Below, piece after piece: positions 6,861-13,685 of a DNA stretch of 15,732 nucleotides; position 1 is the first letter of the stretch, and every line of letters begins with the position of its first letter. This DNA is from Vulcanococcus sp. SFB_649D_100_25. Lineage in GTDB: Bacteria; Cyanobacteriota; Cyanobacteriia; PCC-6307; Cyanobiaceae. Position numbers and translations under genes: made by a program. Below the pieces are notes generated by a model that saw only the letters and a list, made by a program, of their open reading frames with translations, was not told the DNA's origin and ran no database searches. The DNA lies in the NCBI GenBank assembly GCA_030833825.1, contig JAURGL010000028.1, forward strand, positions 1 through 15,732, read 5' to 3'.

Positions 6861-7558
6861 GTCGGCGTCAGGACCGCCATCGCTTCGGCCCGGTGGCTGC
6901 CTTGCCAGGCCCAGTGCCAGTGCCAGCCGGCCGCTGCCGCCTCGGTTTCGATGGCAGCGCGGTCCGCGGGGATGTCGCACTGGCGCAGGTGCTCGATCAC
7001 TTGTTCCTGCTGGTCCCCCCGCAGGGCAGACCAGCCCCTCACGCGGGCGATGTAGCGCGCCAGGTAGGCCTCCCGCGTTTCGCCCGGTTCACGGAACACA
7101 TCCACCCAGATGAACAGGCCATCTGATGCGATGTGCTGCCGGGCGGCTCTCAGAAAGGTTGCTTTCTCGGGGTCGCTCAGGTGGTGGATCGCAAAGGCTG
7201 AGTGCAGGATGTCTACCGGCTCAGCGCTCTTCCAACGGAGCAGATCACCCTCCTGCCAGTGCACGGGGTAGGGGACGCTCCCCAGGTTCTGCTCCGCCAG
7301 GGGGAGGACCGCCGCGGTGAGATCCAGACCCGTGTCGGAGCCCAGCGGCAGCCGGCGCAGGAGCGGAGCCAACAGGGCCAGATCACCGCAGCCGAGATCC
7401 ACCATCCGCGCCGGCGAGGCCTCTGGGCGGCGTCCCATCAGCCAGTGCTCCAGGGCTGTTGCGGTGGCCTCCTCCACGGCCCGGTGCTCCATCAGGTCGT
7501 GGCTCAGCACGGCCCGGTAGGTGCTCCATTGCCGCTCGAAAAAGTCCAAATTGCGCAT
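6857..7558 (-). CDS. class I SAM-dependent methyltransferase, substrate unknown
   Basis: A 233-residue protein with a Rossmann methyltransferase core: motif I MVDLGCGD at about 52-59, the acidic turn GLDL at 77-80, QEGDLL near 102-107, and HSAFAIHHLSDPEK at about 119-132. The stretch before motif I (WSTYRAVLSHDLMEHRAV) looks like a family-specific cap. No membrane segment or signal peptide is seen, so it is probably cytosolic. The ATG at 7558 has a good GAGGCGG ribosome site (7561-7567, minus strand), which settles the start. It converges on sufS, the two stop codons sharing CTAG. It is not similar enough to the next methyltransferase to be a recent duplicate. The substrate cannot be told. 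Confidence 0.85.
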   Translation of the reverse strand: MRNLDFFERQWSTYRAVLSHDLMEHRAVEEATATALEHWLMGRRPEASPARMVDLGCGDLALLAPLLRRLPLGSDTGLDLTAAVLPLAEQNLGSVPYPVHWQEGDLLRWKSAEPVDILHSAFAIHHLSDPEKATFLRAARQHIASDGLFIWVDVFREPGETREAYLARYIARVRGWSALRGDQQEQVIEHLRQCDIPADRAAIETEAAAAGWHWHWAWQGSHRAEAMAVLTPT

Positions 7559-7664
7559 TGCCGCCTCGTTGCCATAAATGCTGGCGCAGTCGGTAGGGGG
7601 GTAGGTCAGCTTGCTGGCTCCGGGGCGTACATCGCTGGCATGGGTATTTCGCCAGGTGTTGGCT

Positions 7665-8507
7665 TCAGCTTGGGGTGCTTTGGTGTGGCTTCAAGGCTCG
7701 TGCTTGATACACACTGAGGCTGATGGCTCCGTCGCGCCGGTCGGCCAGTCTTGCGAAGTGCTCCAGCCCTTTGCGGATCAGCGCGGCCTTGGCAGGCTCA
7801 GGAGTCTTTGCCAGCAGTGCCGGGAGTTCCGGGCTGATGAATTGCAGCAGATAGCTGCAGAACTCCCGCACCCGTTCTTCCTGACTTGGACACCAGTGGT
7901 GGATTCCCACCATTTGGTTGCTCACCTCACTGAAGCCGGCCTGCACCAGCCACGGGGCCAGGCGCGGTCCGGCATGGGCATCGCCGTGCCGGTTGAAGTG
8001 GCAGATGAAGGCAGACAGCAGCGCCTTGATGGCGTCATCCGGAGGCGACAGCTGCAGGCTTGCGTAATCGGTCTCTGTGATGTGAATCGTGCCGCCCGGT
8101 TTCAACACCCGCCGCGCCTCCTTCAGAACCGCCACTGGATTGCTGAGGTGCTCCATGACCCAAACCAGACGGACCCGATCAATGTGTTCGCTTGGCCACG
8201 GAAGAGCGGCGCCATCGCCCACCACCAGTTCCACGTCATCCATCCCCTGGTTCCGGAGATGACGATGGGCGGCATCGATCTGCTCAGGGCTGATGTCGAT
8301 CCCGCAGAGCTGCACATCGGGGTGCGCGCCACCAATCTGAGCGAGGACGGCTCCCACTCCGCAACCGATTTCCAGCAGGCGTTCGCCTGGGTGCAGGTCA
8401 AGATTGGCGCTCAGCAAAGCACCGAGCTCTTGAGCCTGGTCGATCAGGCGCTGCTGTTCGCGTGCGCTTGTCCCATGGATGTAACCGGCTGTCTGATTCG
8501 CTGGCAT
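7665..8507 (-). CDS. class I SAM-dependent methyltransferase (UbiE/Methyltransf_11-like)
   Basis: A 280-residue methyltransferase. The N-terminus has YIHGTSAREQQRL, a lid-like motif seen in many small-molecule methyltransferases. It is followed by motif I LLEIGCGVG at 44-52, GIDIS at 69-73, the motif II/III region VVGDGAALPWPS to MEHLSNP near 95-124, and RRVLKPGGTIHI at about 132-143. The rest is an alpha-helical C-terminal domain. I prefer the ATG at 8507 to the upstream TTG at 8519. The gene shares orientation with the methyltransferase at 6857-7558, 106 nt downstream, a gap in which I see no convincing signal. The substrate is unknown; a small organic acid, quinone or lipid intermediate would fit the fold, but nothing in the neighbourhood decides. 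Confidence 0.85.
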   Translation of the reverse strand: MPANQTAGYIHGTSAREQQRLIDQAQELGALLSANLDLHPGERLLEIGCGVGAVLAQIGGAHPDVQLCGIDISPEQIDAAHRHLRNQGMDDVELVVGDGAALPWPSEHIDRVRLVWVMEHLSNPVAVLKEARRVLKPGGTIHITETDYASLQLSPPDDAIKALLSAFICHFNRHGDAHAGPRLAPWLVQAGFSEVSNQMVGIHHWCPSQEERVREFCSYLLQFISPELPALLAKTPEPAKAALIRKGLEHFARLADRRDGAISLSVYQARALKPHQSTPS

Positions 8508-8576
8508 TGCTGAGGCCAAAGGCCACCGGCTGGGATGCTTGCAGGGCCATAACCATCCTGCCGATCGTTCCCATCC

Positions 8577-9107
8577 GTGAGCTCACCTCTTCTGTATCTG
8601 GCGGTGCTCGGTGGGCGCACCTCGACCAGTCACATCGAGCTGCACGATGTCCGCTTCGTGGCAGGCCGCACCATCGAGGACACGATCCCGGAGCTGAAGC
8701 GGCAGTGGTTCGGGAGGCGTGAGGGTCTGCACCTGGATGCCTACATGGCGGTGCGGGCGATTGATGGCTGGACGGTGAGCCTGGGGAAGGAACCATCCGC
8801 GCCCAACGTCGAGCGGCTCTGGTTCGTGAACCTGGGCGCCTATCGCCCCGACTCCCTCGCTGAGCTTCACCACTTCGGACTGGTGGTGGCCCGCTCGCCC
8901 CAGGCGGCCAAGGCGGCGGCCAAGCGGCAATGGCTCAAGGGAGCGCTGCAGCCCCACAAGGATGACCTGGTGGCGGTGGACGACTGCCTGGCCCTCGAAC
9001 AGCTTGAGCTAATCGGAGGTGAGCGCTGGCATGTGCAGCTCGAGCCCCATCCCCAAGGATTCAGTCAGTCCCAGGTCCCGGATTGGTTTGGCTATCGGCC
9101 GCTCTGA
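8577..9107 (+). CDS. DUF1543-family protein
   Basis: A 176-residue soluble protein with the marks of DUF1543. The N-terminus has LGGRTSTSHIELHDVRF followed by GRTIEDTIPELKRQWFG; then come LHLDAYMAVRAIDGW, the strand LWFVNLGAY near the middle, and AELHHFGLVVARSPQAA. The function of this family is not known to me, and I do not propose one. The start is a GTG at 8577; the intergenic gap to the divergent methyltransferase is only 69 bp, so promoters on both sides would be close together. It lies 49 nt upstream of mtnA on the same strand and could be co-transcribed with it. Confidence 0.85.
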   Translation: MSSPLLYLAVLGGRTSTSHIELHDVRFVAGRTIEDTIPELKRQWFGRREGLHLDAYMAVRAIDGWTVSLGKEPSAPNVERLWFVNLGAYRPDSLAELHHFGLVVARSPQAAKAAAKRQWLKGALQPHKDDLVAVDDCLALEQLELIGGERWHVQLEPHPQGFSQSQVPDWFGYRPL

Positions 9108-9127
9108 GGCGCTCGGGCAGGGATGAT

Positions 9128-9148
9128 CGGTGCAGTGATCCGGCACCG
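9128..9148 (+). other. 6 bp inverted repeat before mtnA
   Basis: CGGTGC (9128-9133) and GCACCG (9143-9148) are perfect reverse complements with a nine-base loop, ending eight bases before the mtnA ATG. No T-run follows, so it is not an intrinsic terminator. It could hinder ribosome access, and no Shine-Dalgarno is visible at this start. It may also be chance in GC-rich DNA. Confidence 0.2.
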
Positions 9149-9156
9149 CCTCCTCC

Positions 9157-10257
9157 ATGAAGATCGACGGCAAGGCCTGGCGCACCATCTGGCTGGAGCC
9201 TGATGGCTGCTCGATCGGGGTGATCGATCAGACCCTGCTGCCCCATCGCTTCACCACCCGCACCCTGCGCAGCTGCGAGGAGGCTGCCGATGCGATCCGC
9301 ACGATGGTGGTCCGCGGTGCCCCATTGATCGGGGTCACCGGTGCCTACGGATTGATGCTGGCCCTGCAGGCGGATCCCAGTGATGCCTCCCTGGCCTCGG
9401 CCTTCGAGCAGCTCAATGCCACCCGCCCCACGGCGGTCAACCTCCGCTGGGCCCTGGAGCGGGTGAGGACGGTGGTGGCCCCGCTTCCGCCCGGTGAGCG
9501 GGTTGCTGCGGCCCGGGCGGAAGCGGCTGCCATCGCCGATGAGGACGTGGCGATGTGTGAGGCCATCGGCGAGCACGGGTTGGCGATCTTTCAACGTCTG
9601 GCGGCCTCCCGTCCGCCCGAACGCCAGGGGGAGCCCTTCAACGTGCTCACCCACTGCAATGCGGGCTGGCTGGCCACGGTGGACTGGGGCACGGCCCTGG
9701 CGCCGATTTACAAGGCCCACCGCTCTGGCCTCAACATCCATGTCTGGGTGGATGAGACCCGCCCCCGCAACCAGGGGGCCTCACTGACGGCCTATGAGCT
9801 GGGTCGTGAGGGTGTCCCCCACACCGTCATCGTGGACAACGCCGGCGGTCACCTGATGCAACACGGCCAGGTGGATGCGGTGATCGTGGGGACCGATCGC
9901 ACCACCCGCCGCGGCGACGTCTGCAACAAGATCGGGACCTATCTGAAGGCCCTCGCCGCTCACGACAACGCCGTGCCCTTCTACGTGGCCCTGCCCGCCT
10001 CCACCATCGACTGGCAGATCGATGACGGGATCGCCGAGATCCCAATCGAGGCGCGCAGCGCCTCTGAGGTCACCCACATCCAGGGGCGCAGTCCTGAGGG
10101 CACGATCACCAGTGTTCAGCTCACCCCTGATGGCAGCCCTGGATTCAACCCGGCGTTTGATGTCACCCCAGCGCGCCTTGTGACCGCTCTGATCACCGAG
10201 CGGGGTGCGGTGGAGGCCAGTGAAGCCGGTCTGCGGGGGCTGTACGGCCATGCCTGA
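9157..10257 (+). CDS. mtnA: S-methyl-5-thioribose-1-phosphate isomerase (MtnA)
   Basis: A 366-residue member of the eIF2B-like isomerase family. Key features are VRGAPLIGVTGAYG at about 52-65 (substrate phosphate region), C167 in THCNAG and D247 in VGTDRT. These match the catalytic Cys160 and Asp240 of the Bacillus enzyme with the same +7 shift. ETRPRNQGASLTAYEL and VCNKIGTY are also typical. It converts 5-methylthioribose-1-phosphate to methylthioribulose-1-phosphate in the salvage of methylthioadenosine; close relatives handle 5-deoxyribose-1-phosphate. The family separates from eIF2B regulatory subunits by the Cys/Asp pair, both present. The stop codon overlaps the next gene by 8 nt, so the two products very likely act in sequence. 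No kinase or phosphorylase (mtnK/mtnP) lies in the window. Confidence 0.95.
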   Translation: MKIDGKAWRTIWLEPDGCSIGVIDQTLLPHRFTTRTLRSCEEAADAIRTMVVRGAPLIGVTGAYGLMLALQADPSDASLASAFEQLNATRPTAVNLRWALERVRTVVAPLPPGERVAAARAEAAAIADEDVAMCEAIGEHGLAIFQRLAASRPPERQGEPFNVLTHCNAGWLATVDWGTALAPIYKAHRSGLNIHVWVDETRPRNQGASLTAYELGREGVPHTVIVDNAGGHLMQHGQVDAVIVGTDRTTRRGDVCNKIGTYLKALAAHDNAVPFYVALPASTIDWQIDDGIAEIPIEARSASEVTHIQGRSPEGTITSVQLTPDGSPGFNPAFDVTPARLVTALITERGAVEASEAGLRGLYGHA

Positions 10258-10930
10258 TCAGCAGGATCTGCGCGAGCAACTGGTTGCCTGCGCCCGGCGC
10301 ATGCAGGCCAGCGGCATCAACCAGGGCACCTCCGGCAACCTCTCGGTCCGGATCCCTGGCGGGATGCTGATCACCCCCAGCTCCCTGCCCTATGAGCAGA
10401 TGCAGCCCGGTGATCTGGTGGCCCTTGATCTCTCCGGGAAGCCCCTCCTGAGCCCGGAACCGGGACGCCCCCAGCGGCGCCCCTCCTCGGAATGGCGCCT
10501 GCATGCCGATGTCTTGGCGAGTCGTCCGGAGGTGCAGGCAGTCCTGCATTGCCATTCGATCCATGCCACGGCCCTGGCCTGCCATGGCAGGGACATTCCC
10601 CCCTTCCACTACATGACCGCCGTGGCCGGTGGGTACGACATCCGCTGCGCCCCCTACGCGACGTTCGGCACCCAGGCCCTTTCCGATGGGGTGGTCGCAG
10701 CCCTGGAAGGCCGCCTGGCCTGCCTGATGGCGCAACACGGCCAGGTGGCGGTGGGCCCCACCCTCGATCGGGCCCTGGCCCTGGCGGTGGAGGTGGAAAC
10801 CCTGGCCCGCATCTATCTGCAGGCCCTGGCCCTCGGGGAGCCTCCCCTGCTCAGCTCCGAGCAGATGGAGCAGGTCCGCCACCAGTTCCGCACCGTCCTC
10901 TACGGGGTCGCTTCTGCGGCTGCGAGCTAG
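10250..10930 (+). CDS. class II (zinc) aldolase, FucA/Ald2-like, probably acting after MtnA
   Basis: A 226-residue class II aldolase/adducin-family protein. QGTSGNLSVR at 25-34 and ITPSSLPYE at 41-49 form the phosphate pocket. E81 in SSEWRLH, H100 and H102 in LHCHSIH, and H163 in AQHG match E. coli L-fuculose-1-phosphate aldolase Glu73, His92, His94 and His155 with one constant +8 shift; Y121 matches Tyr113. By gene order it would often be labelled mtnB (methylthioribulose-1-phosphate dehydratase), but the sequence follows FucA over its whole length. The likelier reaction is cleavage of methylthioribulose- or 5-deoxyribulose-1-phosphate to DHAP and an aldehyde. The ATG at 10250 overlaps mtnA by 8 nt and is preferred to the upstream GTG at 10205. 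The stop shares CTAG with the convergent transporter gene. Fold is certain; substrate is inferred. Confidence 0.85.
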   Translation: MPDQQDLREQLVACARRMQASGINQGTSGNLSVRIPGGMLITPSSLPYEQMQPGDLVALDLSGKPLLSPEPGRPQRRPSSEWRLHADVLASRPEVQAVLHCHSIHATALACHGRDIPPFHYMTAVAGGYDIRCAPYATFGTQALSDGVVAALEGRLACLMAQHGQVAVGPTLDRALALAVEVETLARIYLQALALGEPPLLSSEQMEQVRHQFRTVLYGVASAAAS

Positions 10931-12279
10931 CCGCGCCGGCCGATCCAGAGGCCGAAGAGGATCGCCGCTGCCGTCAGGGCCAGGGCCACTGCGCTGAACA
11001 GAGGCAGCCCCCAGCTCACCAGGGCGATGGGGGCCAGGGCCGTCACCAGGCCTCCCCCGAGGAAGGGCTCGAACACCAGTTGCTTGAACGAGAACCCCTC
11101 CATGGCCCGGGAGCGCCCGTAGGGATCGGCCATGCGCAGCAGCAGCAAGCCAGTGGCGGTGACTCCCGTGCCCTGCCCGAAGTCGGCAATGGCCCGCTCG
11201 AACCAGTGATCGGGAAACACCCGCGGGCCCAGCAGCAGAAACACAGCCACGTTCCAGCTCAGGCCCGCCAGTGCCAGCAGGCTGAAGGGCAACCAGTTGT
11301 CCTCCAGCAGGGGCAGGTTGAGGCTGGCCATGGCGGCGGTGATCAACAGATCCATCGCCAGGGAGCCCACGCTCGCCTGCACCACCGGAGAGGCGAGCCC
11401 AGGCTGCCGTCTCCACTGGAGCACCAACTGCACCAGCAGGCCCCCCAGCATCGCCAGAGGGAAGACCGGGATCGCTTCCAGCACCTCGCCCCCCAGCTGG
11501 GTGATCCCGTGCTTCAGCAGCACCCCCAGGCCCACCGCTGCGCCAGCGAGGGCCAAGTTCACCGTCAGGGTGTCGATGGTCACACTGCCCTCGCTGCTGG
11601 TGGTGAGGAGGCCGGCGGCTTCTTCCATACTCAGGCGCTGCTCCGCCCCGAGCAGCTCTGCGGCGGGGGGCGAGCTGGAGTTCTGCTCGCGCCGCCCCAG
11701 CCACTGCCGGCTGCGCCCGATCACCACCAGGGTGCTGCCGATCAACACGGCTGCGAGCACCCCAACGGTGGCCATGGCCAGGCCGAGTGCCTCACCCGAT
11801 GGCAGCCCCAGATCAGTGAAGGTGGCCCCCATCCCGGCGGCGGTCCCGTGGCCCCCCTCGAATCCCACTTCGATCAGGCAGGCCATCAGGGGGTTGGTCC
11901 CAAACAGCGGCTGCAGGACGGCCAGCACCAGGACCCCACCGACCAGGTATTGCCCGAAGCCGAGGGTCATGCCGAAGGCGGTCTGTCCGGCGGCCCGCTT
12001 CCAGAGCTCTTGGGGGCTGGGTAACCGCTGCCCCAGAAACAGGGTGGCGAAGACCAGGGAGATCAACACACCAGGGGTCTGGCCCCACACCGCGTAGACC
12101 TGTTCGGGGAAGAGCGGCCAGGGGCCAAACGGTCCGACGATCAGCCCGATCAGGCCCGCCACCAAGGCCTCCGGAATCCCGAGCTGGCGCAGCCAGCGCA
12201 CCCGCTTGCGCAGGGCGATCCCCACCAGCAGGAGCAAGCTCAGGCCCGCGAAGGCCACCAGGACATCGAAGAGCTTCAT
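10927..12279 (-). CDS. GltS-like sodium:glutamate symporter, second of a tandem pair
   Basis: A 450-residue polytopic inner-membrane protein of the ESS (GltS) family with about ten or more hydrophobic segments in two halves. The first half carries ACLIEVGFEGGHGTAAGMG (about 133-151) and the second ADFGQGTGVTATGLLLLRMADP; these are the glycine-rich re-entrant motifs of the two inverted repeats, expected to form the sodium and substrate sites. A charged linker (about 190-235) joins the halves. It is the last gene of a minus-strand operon: its ATG overlaps the stop of the upstream paralogue by four bases (ATGA, 12276-12279), without a visible Shine-Dalgarno. GltS proteins import glutamate with sodium, but substrate choice here is not proven. 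The 3' end overlaps the convergent aldolase gene by four bases. Confidence 0.88.
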   Translation of the reverse strand: MKLFDVLVAFAGLSLLLLVGIALRKRVRWLRQLGIPEALVAGLIGLIVGPFGPWPLFPEQVYAVWGQTPGVLISLVFATLFLGQRLPSPQELWKRAAGQTAFGMTLGFGQYLVGGVLVLAVLQPLFGTNPLMACLIEVGFEGGHGTAAGMGATFTDLGLPSGEALGLAMATVGVLAAVLIGSTLVVIGRSRQWLGRREQNSSSPPAAELLGAEQRLSMEEAAGLLTTSSEGSVTIDTLTVNLALAGAAVGLGVLLKHGITQLGGEVLEAIPVFPLAMLGGLLVQLVLQWRRQPGLASPVVQASVGSLAMDLLITAAMASLNLPLLEDNWLPFSLLALAGLSWNVAVFLLLGPRVFPDHWFERAIADFGQGTGVTATGLLLLRMADPYGRSRAMEGFSFKQLVFEPFLGGGLVTALAPIALVSWGLPLFSAVALALTAAAILFGLWIGRRG

Positions 12280-13676
12280 GGCTGCGGCAGCGACGCCCCA
12301 CTGTTGCGTCCCACCTGAGCCAGCAGCAGACCGCCGGCCCCGGCCAGCAGGACCACCACCAGGCAGAACCCGGTCCAGGCCGGTAGGCCCCAGCCCGCCA
12401 CCGCCAGGGGGGCCACCACGGTGACCACCCCTCCCGCCAAGAACGGTTGCAGCAGCAATTGTTTGAGTGAAAACGCCGGCAGGGCGTCGCTGCGGTCCTC
12501 CGGGTCGGCCATGCGCAGCAGCAGCAGTCCGGAGGCGGCCACCCCCGTGGCCTGCCCGAATTCGATCACGGCCCGTTCAAACCAGTCCGCTGGCAAGACC
12601 TTCGGGGCTAACAGCAGGGTGATCGCCAGATTCCAGCCCAGGCCCGCCACGGCCAGGACGGTGAGCGGCAGCCAATTGCTCCCCAGCAGAGCGAGGTTCA
12701 AGCAGGCGGTCGCCGAGGTGATCAACAGATCGGCCGCCAGGGTGCTGAGCTCGCTCTGGATCGGAGGGCTGGCCCAATGGGTCAGACCCCGGTTTTCCAG
12801 CACCCAGCGCACCAGAAGCGATCCGATGATCGCCAGGGGAAAGACCGGCATCGAGGCCCCCACCGCCGCCACCCCGCCACCGATGGCATCGGTGCCAAGG
12901 CGCAGCAGCTGCAGCAGGCCTGTGCCGATCAGCACCGCCACGCCCACCAGGGCGAGATTCACCGGCCAGGCGGCCCAGAGGGGGTGCTGGATGGGAGCTT
13001 GGCCCCCCGAAGATGGCGTGGCGGTGCCGCTGGGTTGTGGGTTGGTTTGGGACAGCAGCCAGCCCCGCTGACGGCCCAGGACCACCACCAGTCCCCCCAC
13101 CAAGGTGGAGGCCAGCAGCCCCACGGTGGCCATGGCCAGCCCCAGATCCTTGCCGCCCTCAAAGCCGAGGGCCGCGTAGCTCGGGCCCATGGCCGCGGCG
13201 GATCCATGGCCGCCTTCAAAGGCCACCTCAATCAGGCAGGCCATCACTGGGCTGAACCCCAGAAGCGGCTGCAGCACCAGAACCACCGCCAGGCCCGCCA
13301 CCACGTATTGCCCGAAGCCCAGCACCAGGGCCAGGGACACCTGTCCCCCCACGGGCCTCCAGACCCCCCGCCACTGGGGCAGGGGTTTGCCGATCATCAA
13401 GGACCCGAAGACCAGGGTGAGCAGCACCAGGGGCAGGCCTTCCCACAGCTCCATCAGGTGCACCGGCAGCAGTGGCAGCAGCCCATCCGGGGCGATCAGT
13501 AGGCCCAGTACCCCCGCCAGCAAGGCCTCGGGGATCCCCCAGAGGGGAAGTTGAAGACGACGGCCCAGTCGCCGGCCAGTGGTCAGGATCAGGGCCAGCA
13601 CCCCAGCCGCCAGGGCTAGCCAGCTGAAGCTCTCCAGCAGTTCAGTGGACCACCATCCCGGCAGGAGCTCAGCCAT
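12276..13676 (-). CDS. GltS-like sodium:glutamate symporter, first of a tandem pair
   Basis: A 466-residue ESS-family transporter, paralogous to the gene that follows it. Matching landmarks are GIPEALLAG near residue 47, ACLIEVAFEGGHGSAAAMG at 146-164, FGQATGVAASGLLLLRMADP at about 373-392, and SLKQLLLQPFLAGG after it. In a 64-residue stretch starting before the GGHG motif I count about 40 identities with the neighbour, so the pair is an old duplication. The main differences are a longer N-terminus and a different linker (a Ser/Pro/Gly-rich stretch about 211-229). It is expected to be a secondary sodium-coupled glutamate or related amino-acid importer. The ATG at 13676 lies nine bases after the stop of the upstream peptidase gene, so translation is probably coupled within one operon. 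Confidence 0.88.
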   Translation of the reverse strand: MAELLPGWWSTELLESFSWLALAAGVLALILTTGRRLGRRLQLPLWGIPEALLAGVLGLLIAPDGLLPLLPVHLMELWEGLPLVLLTLVFGSLMIGKPLPQWRGVWRPVGGQVSLALVLGFGQYVVAGLAVVLVLQPLLGFSPVMACLIEVAFEGGHGSAAAMGPSYAALGFEGGKDLGLAMATVGLLASTLVGGLVVVLGRQRGWLLSQTNPQPSGTATPSSGGQAPIQHPLWAAWPVNLALVGVAVLIGTGLLQLLRLGTDAIGGGVAAVGASMPVFPLAIIGSLLVRWVLENRGLTHWASPPIQSELSTLAADLLITSATACLNLALLGSNWLPLTVLAVAGLGWNLAITLLLAPKVLPADWFERAVIEFGQATGVAASGLLLLRMADPEDRSDALPAFSLKQLLLQPFLAGGVVTVVAPLAVAGWGLPAWTGFCLVVVLLAGAGGLLLAQVGRNSGASLPQP

Positions 13677-13685
13677 GGGGGTCGC

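Noticed and set aside
7559..7664. 106 bp gap between the two methyltransferase genes checked for promoter, terminator or RNA gene
   Set aside because: Apart from the ribosome site at 7561-7567 for the downstream gene, no convincing -10/-35 pair, stem-loop with T-run or small frame was found.
10193..12024. Very long open frames on both strands (503 codons at 10193-11704 minus, 510 codons at 10492-12024 plus)
   Set aside because: Both cross the end-to-end junction of the aldolase and a GltS-like gene in other frames and give low-complexity Gly/Pro/Arg/Gln-rich products, typical of GC-rich shadows.
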